64,000 nt of DNA from DATAOG01 sp963840925 (GCA_963840925.1 CAWJAY010000026.1:62001-126000); one strand, 5' to 3'. Counted from the first letter of the stretch, positions 46,518-57,774 are shown. The notes: generated by a model from the sequence alone, not told the origin. Numbers and translations: made by a program.

Positions 46518-47114
46518 ATGGAGCTGATGCGGGCTCTTCGAACGGTCCTGCTGCTCGCGCTGGGTTGCCTCCTGGCCGGCATTCAGGGCGCCCTGGCGCA
46601 GGGCTGGACGGTCGAGGACGGCAGCCAGGTCCGGTTCACCGCGCAGCAGCAGGGCAGCCCGATCGCGGGCCGGTTCGAGCGCTTCAGCGCACAGATCAGG
46701 TTCGATCCGGACGACCTCGCCTCGAGCCGGATCGAGGTCGAGATCGACAGCGCGAGCATCAATACCGGCCACAAGGACCGGGACACGGCGCTGCGCTCGT
46801 CGTTCTTCTTCGACGTCCAGCGCTGGCCGAGCGCCCGCTTCACGAGCGGCAGGCTCAGCCACCTGCAGGGCGATGCCTACCAGGCAGAGGGCGAACTCAC
46901 GATCCGCGACGTCACCAGGGCGGTCGTGCTGCCCTTCGAGCTTGCGATCGGCGCCGATCCGGCGGCTGCGGGCCGCCTGCTCGCGACCGCGCGCGGCGCG
47001 CTCACGATCTCGCGGCTCGACTACGGCATTGGCCAGGGCGAGTGGGCCTCGACCAAGACCGTCGGAGAGGCGGTCGTGATCGAGATCCTGATCCGGGCGT
47101 CGCGGCCGCGCTGA
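46518..47114 (+). CDS. yceI: YceI family periplasmic protein
   Basis: A 198-residue exported lipocalin-like protein. The signal peptide (TVLLLALGCLLAGIQGALA) is followed by WTVEDGSQVRFTAQQQGSPI, RFDPDDLASSRIEVEID, SASINTGHKDRDTALRSS and FFFDVQRWPSARFTSG, the YceI core, and a closing beta strand. The first ATG (46518) or the one at 46527, closer to a GGAG, may be used. It is paired with cytochrome b561 just upstream. Confidence 0.92.
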   Translation: MELMRALRTVLLLALGCLLAGIQGALAQGWTVEDGSQVRFTAQQQGSPIAGRFERFSAQIRFDPDDLASSRIEVEIDSASINTGHKDRDTALRSSFFFDVQRWPSARFTSGRLSHLQGDAYQAEGELTIRDVTRAVVLPFELAIGADPAAAGRLLATARGALTISRLDYGIGQGEWASTKTVGEAVVIEILIRASRPR

Positions 47115-47134
47115 GCGCCGGGTCCTCACCAAAT

Positions 47135-47154
47135 CTTAACAATTCTTGGTTAAG
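47135..47154. terminator. AT-rich inverted repeat after yceI
   Basis: CTTAAC and GTTAAG (6 bp) flank AATTCTTG, in a roughly 30-bp AT-rich island within very GC-rich DNA. It lies 20 bp past the yceI stop, so a terminator role is possible, though no T run follows on the plus strand. A protein-binding site is an alternative. Confidence 0.35.
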
Positions 47155-47274
47155 GAAAACTTTGGCAGGTCCATGCGACCGTGGGAATCCGTGCCCGGGG
47201 TCAGGCCAGCGGCGGCAGGGGAGCGGCGCGAACCAGGCCAGGGCTGGGCGAGGCGGCGGCGTGGGCGAGGCCCG

Positions 47275-47515
47275 GGGCTGGGCGAGGCGGTCGGGCAGCG
47301 GCATGAGCGAGACCGGGCTGGGCGCGACGGTCGGGCAGCGGCATGAGCGAGAGCGGGCTGGGCGCGACGGTCGGCTGCGGCGCGGATCAGGCCAAAGCTA
47401 GGCGCGACGGTCGGGCTGCGGCGCGGACCAGGCCAGAGCCAGGCGCGACATTCGGGCAGCGGCGTGGCCAGGCCAGGGATGGGCTAGACGGTCGGGCTGC
47501 GGCGCGGTCAGGGCA
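47275..47515. repeat. Imperfect 40-bp tandem repeat, about six copies
   Basis: Units start at 47275, 47315, 47355, 47395, 47436 and 47476, with the conserved core GGCGCGACGGTCGGGC. The first units share GCAGCGGCATGAGCGAGA; the later ones change to GGCTGCGGCGCGGAYCAGGCC. The tract fills the space between yceI and the convergent membrane-protein gene and runs a few bases into that gene's 3' end. Units abut directly, so it is not a CRISPR array. The preceding 70 bp (47200-47274) hold more degenerate pieces. Confidence 0.85.
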
Positions 47516-48326
47516 AGTGGAGCGGCCCGAAACTGAGCCGGGCGAGCGCGAGTGCGAGGCCGAGCGGGATCAGGCAGCCGGCCGCGAACAGCAGGCCATC
47601 CAGCCAGAGCCGGCGGCGCGCCAGCCGGTGCGCGAGCCGGTCGGCGGCGAACACCAGCGCCAGCGGCAGCAGCGCCGGCCGGCTGGCGGCGCTGGCGAAC
47701 GCGAGCGTGCCGGCCAGCGCCAGCGCGGTCCCGCTCGGGCCGAGCAGCGCGGCGTTGGCGATCCCGAGCGAGCGGGCGGCGAGCAGCACGCCCGCGAGCG
47801 AGGCCGCGAGTGCCAGCGCCAGGCCGGCAACGGTCGGCGCCCGGCCGAGCGCGGCGACCGCGGCCAGGCCGATCACGGCGGTCGCCAGCATCAGAGCGCG
47901 CCGCGGGCTCTTCTGGCGGGCGCCGGCGAGCGGCCCGACCATCGCGGCGCCGAACAGCGCCAGCGCCGCCGCGGTCGCGAGCGTCGCGATGCTCAAGGGC
48001 TCGGGCGCCGCCAGCCAGGCCACGATCGCGATCGGCCACGCCAGCACCGCGATCTGGAGCCCATCCGCCCAGCGCGGCAGCAGCGGCAGCAGGCTGCCGA
48101 GCAGGACGCCCAGCCCCGCGATCGGAAAAACCTTGTCGCGAGCGCTGAGCGGCGGCCAGCCCGGCAGACCCAGCAGCGCCAGATAGGCGGCGAGGAAGCC
48201 CAGGGTCTGGGCCAGGCCCAGCAACGGCGCGCTGCGCCGGCCGCCGAGCCAGAACCCGCCCGCGGCCGCGGCCGCCGCGGCGACGACGAACGGCAACAGC
48301 AGCGGCGCGATCAGCAGGTGCTGCAC
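47508..48326 (-). CDS. Integral membrane protein, unknown function
   Basis: A 272-residue highly hydrophobic, alanine/leucine-rich protein with about seven or eight membrane segments (for example LLIAPLLLPFVVAAAAAAAG, LLGLAQTLGFLAAYLALLG). There are few charged residues apart from short loops such as LARRRLWLD. I do not recognise a transporter motif. Its last codons enter the 40-bp repeat tract. High GC alone can create long frames, but the hydrophobic pattern is too regular for that. Confidence 0.6.
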   Translation of the reverse strand: MQHLLIAPLLLPFVVAAAAAAAGGFWLGGRRSAPLLGLAQTLGFLAAYLALLGLPGWPPLSARDKVFPIAGLGVLLGSLLPLLPRWADGLQIAVLAWPIAIVAWLAAPEPLSIATLATAAALALFGAAMVGPLAGARQKSPRRALMLATAVIGLAAVAALGRAPTVAGLALALAASLAGVLLAARSLGIANAALLGPSGTALALAGTLAFASAASRPALLPLALVFAADRLAHRLARRRLWLDGLLFAAGCLIPLGLALALARLSFGPLHLP

Positions 48327-48458
48327 GCCCCCGCCGCCGCTGGCCCCTGCCCGCCCGTCGCCTTGCCGGGCTCAGATCCCGACCCGTTAACAGCTTCTTG
48401 GCGCGGAGCGTCGACACTCGCCTTGGGGCACGGCCAGCAACGAGGCTGATCGGACGTC

Positions 48459-49004
48459 ATGCTCGGGTGGGCATTGCGTTATCTCGCGGTCGCCGTGATG
48501 GTCGGCATCGGCTTTGCCACGCTCCGGGGCAGCGGCTGGCTCGAGCGGGCCAGCCCGCCGCCGGCGCCAAGCCCAGCGCCAAACATAGCACCCAGCATAG
48601 CAAGGAACGCACCCGACGCCACGGCCGAGAGTGACGCCTGGCAGCACGTCGTCGAGGCGGGGCCGCGGGGGCATTTCGTGATCGAGGCCGCGGTCAACGG
48701 CGCGCCGGTGAGCTTTCTGGTCGACACCGGCGCCTCGGAGATCGTGCTGACCCTGGCCGATGCCAGGCGGCTCGGCTTCGACCCGCGCCGGCTCGAGTTC
48801 AGCCAGCGGTTCGGGACCGCGAACGGCGAGGTCGCGGGCGCGCCGGTGCGTCTGCGCGAGCTCCGGGTCGGCCAGTTCAGCCTCTACGACCTGGAGGCAT
48901 CGGTCAACGCGGCGCCGCTGCCGATCTCGCTGCTCGGGATGAGCTTTCTCGACCGGCTGCGCGGCTACCGGGTCGAGGGCCGCCGCCTGATCCTCGAGTG
49001 GTAG
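48459..49004 (+). CDS. Membrane-anchored retropepsin-like aspartic protease
   Basis: A 181-residue protein of the TIGR02281-type clan AA proteases. An N-terminal membrane segment (YLAVAVMVGIGFATLRGSGW) and a Pro/Ala linker are followed by the pepsin half-barrel. The catalytic aspartate is in VSFLVDTGASEIVLTLADA and the flap-side GMSFLDRLRGYRVEGRRLIL closes the fold. It would act as a homodimer in the periplasm. Substrates in alphaproteobacteria are unknown. It is convergent with the small gene at 49017. Confidence 0.9.
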   Translation: MLGWALRYLAVAVMVGIGFATLRGSGWLERASPPPAPSPAPNIAPSIARNAPDATAESDAWQHVVEAGPRGHFVIEAAVNGAPVSFLVDTGASEIVLTLADARRLGFDPRRLEFSQRFGTANGEVAGAPVRLRELRVGQFSLYDLEASVNAAPLPISLLGMSFLDRLRGYRVEGRRLILEW

Positions 49005-49008
49005 CTAA

Positions 49009-49023
49009 GCGCTGATTCAGCGC
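49009..49023. terminator. Short palindrome between convergent genes
   Basis: GCGCTGA-T-TCAGCGC lies exactly between the stop of the aspartic protease and that of the small membrane gene, overlapping the latter's stop. It could form a small bidirectional hairpin, but it is short and lacks T runs. Confidence 0.25.
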
Positions 49024-49262
49024 GCCGGGTCCGCGGGCGCGGGCGGCGGTTCCGGCGCCGCCTGCCGCGCCCGTTCCGCTTCGTCGGCGACCCGGCCGGC
49101 GGCCCGGTCGACCGTTTCTGCCGCCTCCTCGGTGCCGCGCGCGACCAGCGTGGTCACGTTCGCGAGCGCGGCGCGCAGGCCCGCCGGCAGCGTCGGTTGG
49201 TACGCAGCCACGAGCGCGCCGATGAAGATGCCGAGGATCAGGCCGATCAGGAACTTAGCCAT
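49017..49262 (-). CDS. Small membrane-anchored helical protein
   Basis: An 81-residue protein with an N-terminal membrane segment (FLIGLILGIFIGALVAAY) and a charged helical tail (GTEEAAETVDRAAGRVADE) ending in Pro/Ala. AAGGAG precedes the ATG. It resembles small YtxH-like anchored proteins, but I do not recognise a family. It lies 60 bp downstream of the dehydrogenase gene at 49323. Confidence 0.65.
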   Translation of the reverse strand: MAKFLIGLILGIFIGALVAAYQPTLPAGLRAALANVTTLVARGTEEAAETVDRAAGRVADEAERARQAAPEPPPAPADPAR

Positions 49263-49322
49263 CGCTGATGCTCCTTGGTCGCGGGCGCCGGCCGGAACCT
49301 GGCCTGCCGGTGCCCGGACCGG

Positions 49323-50186
49323 TCAACCGCCGACGATCTCGCCGCCGTTCGGGTGCAGCACCTGGCCAGTCATGCAGGCGCTGTCGGCGGACGCCAGGAA
49401 GATGTAGCAGGGCGCGATCTCGTCCGGCTCGGCCGGCCGCCCGAGGAAGGTGTCGCTGCCGAAGCTCGCGACCCGCTCGGCCGGGAACGACGCCGGGATC
49501 AGCGGCGTCCAGACCGGCCCGGGCGCCACCGCGTTGACCCGGATCCGCCGCTCCTTCAGGTTCTCGGCGAGCGAGCGCGTGAACGCCACGATCGCCCCCT
49601 TGGTCGCCGCGTAGTCGATCAGATGGGCACTGCCGCGGTAGGCGGTGACTGAGGTTGTGTTGACGATCGCCGCCCCCTCGGGCAGATGGGCGAGCGCTGC
49701 CTTGGTCAGGTGGAACATCGCCAGGATGTTGGTCTTGAAGGTCCGCTCGAGCTGGCCGGCCCCGATGTCCTCGAGCCGGTCCTGGGGATGCTGCTCGGCG
49801 GCGTTGTTGACCAGCAGGTCGAGCCGCCCGAAGGTCTCGAGCACGCGCGCGACCGCGGCCTGGCAGAACGCCTCGTCGCCGACGTCGCCGGCGATCGTCA
49901 GGCAGCGGCGGCCCTGCTCCTCGATGTGCCCTTTGGTGGCCTCGGCGTCCTCATGCTCCTCGAGGTAGACGATCGCGACGTCGGCGCCCTCCTTGGCAAA
50001 GCCGATCGCGACCGCCCGGCCGATGCCGCTGTCGCCGCCGGTGATCAGCGCGACCTTGCCCTCGAGCTTGCCCGCGCCGCGCCAGCCGCGCATCTCGGCG
50101 CGGGGCTTCGGCTGCATCGGGGCGGTGCGGCCGGGCTGCCGGGCCTGCTCCTGCGCCGGATGGTGTTCGGACGGGCTGCTCGGCAT
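49323..50186 (-). CDS. Short-chain dehydrogenase with N-terminal extension (YghA/general-stress-like)
   Basis: A 287-residue SDR with an about 40-residue hydrophilic extension (QPGRTAPMQPKPRAEMRGW) before LEGKVALITGGDSGIGRAVA, LLVNNAAEQHP, IVNTTSVTAYRG, YAATKGAIVAF and the end MTGQVLHPNGG. The extension and GGDSGIG pattern match the YghA/GSP39-type dehydrogenases linked to stress. The substrate is unknown. It is divergent from coxG. Confidence 0.9.
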   Translation of the reverse strand: MPSSPSEHHPAQEQARQPGRTAPMQPKPRAEMRGWRGAGKLEGKVALITGGDSGIGRAVAIGFAKEGADVAIVYLEEHEDAEATKGHIEEQGRRCLTIAGDVGDEAFCQAAVARVLETFGRLDLLVNNAAEQHPQDRLEDIGAGQLERTFKTNILAMFHLTKAALAHLPEGAAIVNTTSVTAYRGSAHLIDYAATKGAIVAFTRSLAENLKERRIRVNAVAPGPVWTPLIPASFPAERVASFGSDTFLGRPAEPDEIAPCYIFLASADSACMTGQVLHPNGGEIVGG

Positions 50187-50381
50187 GTCGTTGCGCTCCC
50201 GCGTCTCGGCCCGGCGGTGGCTCCCCGGGCCGGGGCATCAACGGCGCCGGGCGCGAAGAGTTTCACCGCTCCGCAACGGCGGCGGCGGCCGGTCAATTCG
50301 GCGGCGACCGCTCCTGGTTGCCGGAACCCCGGCGGGCATGTAGCTTCGGCGCCGGCAGACGCGACTTAAGGAAAAACGACG

Positions 50382-50978
50382 ATGGACATGACGGGGGAGT
50401 ATCGCATCCCGGCGCCGCGCGAGAAGGTCTGGGCGGCGCTCAACGACGCCGAGACGTTGCGGGCATCGCTCCCCGGCTGCGAGTCGCTGGAGAAAGTCTC
50501 GGCGACCCAGTTTGTCGCGACCGTGGTCGCCAAGGTCGGCCCGGTCAAGGCGAAGTTCAACGGCAACGTGGAGCTCTCGAACCTCAATCCGCCCGAGAGC
50601 TACACCATCGCGGGCGAAGGCAAGGGCGGCGCCGCCGGGTTTGCCAAGGGCGGCGCCGATGTCCGCCTCGCCGAGGCCGGCGCCGACGAGACGGTGCTGA
50701 CCTACACCGCGCGGGCGGACGTCGGCGGCAAGATCGCCCAGCTCGGATCTCGCCTGATCGACGGCACCGCCAAGAAGATGGCCGACGAGTTCTTCGACAA
50801 CTTCCGCCAGCAGCTGACGCCGCCGGCGCCGGCGTTCGACGCCGCGCTCGAGGCCGGGCCCGACTACGCCCCGGAGCCGCTCGGCGGCGGCGGCCTCGCC
50901 GAGCTGGCTCAGAACCGGTTCGTCTGGGCGGCTGGTGCCATCATCGTGCTGATGCTGCTGGTGCTGCTGTTCCGCTGA
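50382..50978 (+). CDS. coxG: CoxG, carbon monoxide dehydrogenase subunit G family
   Basis: A 198-residue SRPBCC-fold protein with a C-terminal membrane anchor (FVWAAGAIIVLMLLVLLF). The CoxG core is GEYRIPAPREKVWAALNDAE, SLPGCESLEKVS, and AGEGKGGAAGFAKGGADV. CoxG-type proteins tether CO dehydrogenase to the membrane or hand electrons to quinones. It lies 1.7 kb before coxS, separated by a secreted unknown. The AAGGA site precedes the ATG. Confidence 0.92.
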   Translation: MDMTGEYRIPAPREKVWAALNDAETLRASLPGCESLEKVSATQFVATVVAKVGPVKAKFNGNVELSNLNPPESYTIAGEGKGGAAGFAKGGADVRLAEAGADETVLTYTARADVGGKIAQLGSRLIDGTAKKMADEFFDNFRQQLTPPAPAFDAALEAGPDYAPEPLGGGGLAELAQNRFVWAAGAIIVLMLLVLLFR

Positions 50979-51150
50979 GCGGCTTGGCCCAAACCGGAAC
51001 ACCTGCTCCTTGGCGCCGGCTGAGCTGATGTCGTAAAGGCTCGCGGGCCGGCGGACTACGAGCCGTCACATTGTTGCCGAATTTCTCAGGGACGCTTCGC
51101 GCAGGCCCGTCGCGGTCGAGTGGCAACGACTCGGCGGAGGGAGGGGACCA

Positions 51151-52566
51151 ATGGTTTCTCGGCGTGCGCTCGTTGAGGTCCGCGCCGCCCGGGAATCGAG
51201 CAGACGCTATCTCTGTTCGGCGCTTTTCGGGCTCGTTCTCGCGGGCGCGGCGCCGTCGCCCGCGAGCGCGACGGAGGCAAATCGACCACCGCCCCCTGCG
51301 CCGGAGGTGCTCTCGGGTCGGAACGACATCGAACTCGTGGTCGGCGACGCGGCCGCCGACCGGATCGACGCTCTGTTCCTCGAGTACGACCCCGACTATC
51401 TGGCCGAATTCGCAGCCCGCGAGCGGCGCTTCAATGCTCTGGGCGAGCGCCTGTTCGGCGATGAGGCAAACGGGCGCGATCGCCCGTGCTCGCGGCAGAT
51501 CTTCTTGGAGGCGAAGTGGCTGCTCGGCTACACGGCCTGGTGGTCGCGGCTCGACGCCAGCCTTGACGACCTCGCCGCGAGCTTCGCCGTTCCCGACCAG
51601 AGCTTTGCCTTCGAGCCGTTGGCCAGCGATGGCTGGTACGCACCCTGTGCGGCCGAAATGTTCATCCGGATCGAGGCGACGCTGGTCAACTACTTCGAGC
51701 TGGCCGCGGACGGCCTCGTGCCGCCGATCGAACGCGAGCCGTTGCCGAGCGGTCGCGACCCGGAGAAGCTGACCGCGTTTTTCGAGCGCCACCTGATCTC
51801 GGACATCCCCAGAACCGGTGAAAACTTCCGATCGCGCCTGGGCGGCGTCGCCAGCATCATTGCCGCTGCGGCCAAGCGCGATGCGGTCATCGAACTGCTG
51901 CGGTCGACCGCTCGGGGTCCGGACCTGACGCCTGAGCAGCAGGGTCAGATCATCGCGGCGTTCAACCGGTTCGTCGATCGCTGGCAGGATCCGGAGAGCG
52001 GCTACTGGGGTGCCTGGTATCGGGACGGCGAACGGGTGTTCAGAACGACCGACCTGTCGATCACCTACCACATCGTGCACGCGCGGCAGGGCAAGGTGCG
52101 CCATTGGCCCGAGCTGATCGATACGACCTTCGCCATCCGCGAGCAGGCATACCCTTTCGGTTGGCTCAGCGCCGGCCACTGGACCAACCACAACAACTAC
52201 GATCTGGCCAGGCTGTTCCGGTACGGCTGGCCGCACATGACCGATCTTCAGCGCCGGGATGCGGCGCGCACGCTGCAGGCCATGCTGGACTGGAGCTTCG
52301 AGGCCACGGTGCTCCCCGACTACCGGGGTTTTCTGCCCTTTCCCAAGCTGTCGAGCTCGCTCGGGGCCGAGTACTACTTCGGGGTTTCGTTTCTGGTCGC
52401 GTCCGGATTCTTCGAGGCCGAACCCTGGTATGGCCCGATCGAGCGCCGGGCCCGGCCGCGGGACGTGTGCCAGGGCATGATCGCCTATGGCGGCACCCTC
52501 AATGGGCCGCTGGTCGCCGGCGGCCTGCGCAAGCTCGACGCCGCCTGCGAGCCCCACCTCCGCTGA
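51151..52566 (+). CDS. Large exported protein, unknown family
   Basis: A 471-residue protein with a signal peptide (LCSALFGLVLAGAAPSPASA) that I cannot assign. The mature part is aromatic-rich and helical (FLEAKWLLGYTAWWSRLDAS). A central region, WQDPESGYWGAWYRDGERVF followed by DLSITYHIVHARQGKV, is reminiscent of alpha/alpha-toroid enzymes. GHWTNHNNYDLARLFRYGW and EYYFGVSFLVASGFFEA follow. Two cysteine pairs may form disulfides. The ribosome site is GGAGGGAGGGG. It is on the same strand between coxG and coxS, and may be a separate insertion or part of the cox operon. Confidence 0.75.
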   Translation: MVSRRALVEVRAARESSRRYLCSALFGLVLAGAAPSPASATEANRPPPPAPEVLSGRNDIELVVGDAAADRIDALFLEYDPDYLAEFAARERRFNALGERLFGDEANGRDRPCSRQIFLEAKWLLGYTAWWSRLDASLDDLAASFAVPDQSFAFEPLASDGWYAPCAAEMFIRIEATLVNYFELAADGLVPPIEREPLPSGRDPEKLTAFFERHLISDIPRTGENFRSRLGGVASIIAAAAKRDAVIELLRSTARGPDLTPEQQGQIIAAFNRFVDRWQDPESGYWGAWYRDGERVFRTTDLSITYHIVHARQGKVRHWPELIDTTFAIREQAYPFGWLSAGHWTNHNNYDLARLFRYGWPHMTDLQRRDAARTLQAMLDWSFEATVLPDYRGFLPFPKLSSSLGAEYYFGVSFLVASGFFEAEPWYGPIERRARPRDVCQGMIAYGGTLNGPLVAGGLRKLDAACEPHLR

Positions 52567-52730
52567 TGGGTGCGCAAGGGCGTGCGCGAAGCCCCGTTGA
52601 CGGCCGTCGGCGGCTCCCATAGCTTCAACGGCACCTCGCAGCGCTCCACGGCACCGGCGCTGGCCGAACAGGGCGCGGCCAGGCGTGCGACCATGAATCG
52701 CCAGCAAGGACAAGGATCGGGGGGACGAGA

Positions 52731-53198
<468 letters not shown>

Positions 53199-53202
53199 GG
53201 CC

Positions 53203-55569
<2,367 letters not shown>

Positions 55570-55583
55570 GGAGGCAGCAAACC

Positions 55584-56381
55584 ATGTACGCGTTCGAGTA
55601 CCATCGTCCGAGGACGGTCGCCGAGGCGGTCTCGTTGCTTCAGGGAGCCTCCGACGGCAAGCTGCTCGCGGGCGGCCACACGTTGATCCCGACCTTGAAG
55701 CAGCGGCTCGCCTCGCCCTCCGACATCATCGATCTGGGCGCGATCGCCGAGCTGAAGGGCATCCGGGAGGACGGCGGCCGCCTGGTGGTCGGGGCCTTCA
55801 CGACCTATTCCGAGGTGGTCGAATCCGAGACCGCGCGCCGCGCGATCCCGGCGCTGGCGCAACTCGCCTCGCACATCGGCGATTCCCAGGTGCGCAACCG
55901 CGGCACGATCGGCGGCTCGGTCGCCAACAACGATCCGGCCTCCGACTATCCGGCCGCCGTGCTCGGCCTGAACGCCACGGTCAAGACCAACCAGCGCGAG
56001 ATCAAGGCCGACGACTTCTTCCGCGGCATGTTCGAGACCGCGCTCGCCGACGACGAGGTGATCGTCTCGGTGAGTTTCCCCAAGCCCACCAGGGCCGGCT
56101 ACATGAAGTTCCCGAACCCGGCCAGCCGTTATGCGATCGTCGGCGTGATGGTCGCCCAGACCGGCGGCGAGACCCGGGTCGCGGTCACCGGCGCCGGGCC
56201 ATGCGTGTTCCGGCTGAAAGATGCCGAGCAGGCGCTGGCCGCCAACTTCTCGCCGGGCGCGCTCGATGGTCTGAGCGTCAGCGCCGCCAACCTCAACAGC
56301 GACATCCACGCCAGCGCCGAATATCGCGCCCATCTGGTCAAGGTCATGGCCAAGCGCGCGGTCGAGGCGGCGGCCGGCTGA
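55584..56381 (+). CDS. coxM: Aerobic CO dehydrogenase-like medium subunit (FAD)
   Basis: A 265-residue FAD subunit. The flavin-binding segments are AGGHTLIPTLKQRLA (about residues 32-46) and NRGTIGGSVANNDPASDYPA (about 112-131), followed by the C-terminal CO dehydrogenase flavoprotein domain. It takes electrons from CoxS and passes them on. It lies 14 bp after coxL with GGGAGG as ribosome site. It closes the cluster; maturation genes (coxD, coxE, coxF) are not in the window. Confidence 0.93.
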   Translation: MYAFEYHRPRTVAEAVSLLQGASDGKLLAGGHTLIPTLKQRLASPSDIIDLGAIAELKGIREDGGRLVVGAFTTYSEVVESETARRAIPALAQLASHIGDSQVRNRGTIGGSVANNDPASDYPAAVLGLNATVKTNQREIKADDFFRGMFETALADDEVIVSVSFPKPTRAGYMKFPNPASRYAIVGVMVAQTGGETRVAVTGAGPCVFRLKDAEQALAANFSPGALDGLSVSAANLNSDIHASAEYRAHLVKVMAKRAVEAAAG

Positions 56382-56486
56382 GGTCGGGACTACGGTCGCG
56401 ACCAGCGCCGAGGGGACCCAAGACCGGCTTTGCTCCGGGCGTCGGGAGAGCAGCGGCGCCGCCCTGCGCCTTACCCTGGCGCCCTG

Positions 56487-56684
56487 TTAGAGGCCGGTCT
56501 CCCACTCCGCAACCTGGCGCTCGGCCTCGTCGCGGGCGATGCCATAGCGCTCCTGGATGCGACCGACCAACTCCCTCCGGCTTCCTTCGGCCAGGGCGAG
56601 ATCATCGTCGGTGAGCATGCCCCACTGCAGCTGCATCTTCCCCTGGAGCTGTTTTCAGTTGCCTTGGATCTGATCCCAGCTCGT
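56487..56684 (-). pseudogene. CsbD-like stress protein gene with lost start and internal stop
   Basis: Reading 56684 to 56487 gives a full-length CsbD-type small protein (65 codons): SWDQIQGN, then KQLQGKMQLQWGMLTDDDLA, RRELVGRIQERYGIARDEAE and RQVAEWETGL before TAA. Two defects are visible. The start position reads ACG instead of ATG, and the tryptophan expected after IQGN is TGA (56655-56657). As a result the upstream gene reads through into the first codons. Both are single transitions, so it is either recently decayed or an error. CsbD proteins accumulate under stress; their mechanism is unknown. Confidence 0.75.
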
Positions 56685-57569
56685 TCGCCTCTTGCTTCGA
56701 CGACGGGTCTTCGTACCAGGGCTGGTCGACAGAACTGACGGATCGATGAGGCTTGAAGCCTCGTCGGGCGCGGCGCCGAACAGGGTCACGTAGTCCTTGT
56801 GTCCCAAGACCGCTGCATAGGCCTTGGCCGTATCGTCCAACGCCTCCCGCAAGCGAGCCAGATATGCATCGCCAGCGATAAGGCCGTTGTCGAGAGCGGC
56901 GTCCAGATAGCTCTGCCGCGCACCCAGGGACGCCTGGATCTCCAAAAGGCGGCTTCTTTTCTGCGGATCGTAGTCCGCACCTAACATCTCGTCGATCATG
57001 ACGTTGAATTCGGCCTGCCGCAAACGAGGATCGCCATAGTCGGCGCTGAGCTCACTCCCCTCGGCCTGTACGCGTTGGTACAGAGCGTCGAGCCGTTCCT
57101 TGATCCTGGTTTGCGCCATGTCATCGCTCCCGCCACTCAGGCCGCTTCCGCCGCCGGGCCCCGTCGATGCTACCGTCGATGACGATAGGCATTGCGGCCA
57201 TTGCGGCCAAGCACTTCTGCCATAGAGGCCATAGGCATTCAGACCCTGCCGGTACAGGCGTGCGCCGGATACGTCGATATTGGCGCTCCTGAGGATCCGG
57301 TTCGCCATCTGGTGACAGACCCCGTCGCGCCCATAGCGAAGGCCGGCGTAAACCGGCATGATGAAGGGCAACGCGGCGGGAGCCCTGGGATGGGAAACAC
57401 AATCGGCAACGGCGGAACTGCCAGAGCCGAACCTCAGAACCCGACCCCCGATGCTCTGCCCCAGGCAGTGCCAAACGTATCCATCGTCGCTGGTTACGTA
57501 AGTATGCTCATAAGCCGGGCCAAGACCCGGTGCTGCACCGGACACCGCGTGGCCACGCAGCGTCGCCAT
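56655..57569 (-). CDS. Unknown protein with Cys/His-rich N-domain and helical C-domain
   Basis: A 304-residue protein from an ATG preceded by AGGAGG (6-nt spacing). The N-terminal domain (1 to about 125) carries EHTYVTSDDGYVWHCLGQSI, VADCVSHP and YGRDGVCHQMANRILRSANI, a spaced Cys/His pattern suggesting a papain-like or metal-binding fold. After a Gly/Ser linker comes a helical domain (MAQTRIKERLDALYQRVQAE to VTLFGAAPDEAS), Spy/CpxP-like in rhythm. The last eight codons before the stop are the start of the decayed csbD gene, so the natural C-terminus may be shorter. I do not recognise the family. Confidence 0.6.
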   Translation of the reverse strand: MATLRGHAVSGAAPGLGPAYEHTYVTSDDGYVWHCLGQSIGGRVLRFGSGSSAVADCVSHPRAPAALPFIMPVYAGLRYGRDGVCHQMANRILRSANIDVSGARLYRQGLNAYGLYGRSAWPQWPQCLSSSTVASTGPGGGSGLSGGSDDMAQTRIKERLDALYQRVQAEGSELSADYGDPRLRQAEFNVMIDEMLGADYDPQKRSRLLEIQASLGARQSYLDAALDNGLIAGDAYLARLREALDDTAKAYAAVLGHKDYVTLFGAAPDEASSLIDPSVLSTSPGTKTRRRSKRRTSWDQIQGN

Positions 57570-57774
57570 CACGCGCCTCCTGTTGGATCGGCGCGGTGTT
57601 GCTATCGCACGTGCAGGGCGGAAGCAACAGCCATCCACTGGCCGGGTTTGCCCGAGCCGCACCCACGGGCTATCGGCTCGGCAACGACGCAGCCACGCTC
57701 GGAAGTGGCCGGCCAGCGGCGGGCGTGGGCGGTGAGCCGCCGCTCGACCTCGTAGCAGACTCTAAAGAATACCG

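Noticed and set aside
47135..47154. CtrA binding site
   Set aside because: The two TTAA half-sites are 10 bp apart; the CtrA consensus needs 7.
47275..47515. CRISPR array
   Set aside because: The 40-bp units abut with no unique spacers, and there are no cas genes.
48459..49004. Retroelement protease
   Set aside because: DTGAS is shared by bacterial clan AA proteases; no reverse transcriptase or repeats flank it.
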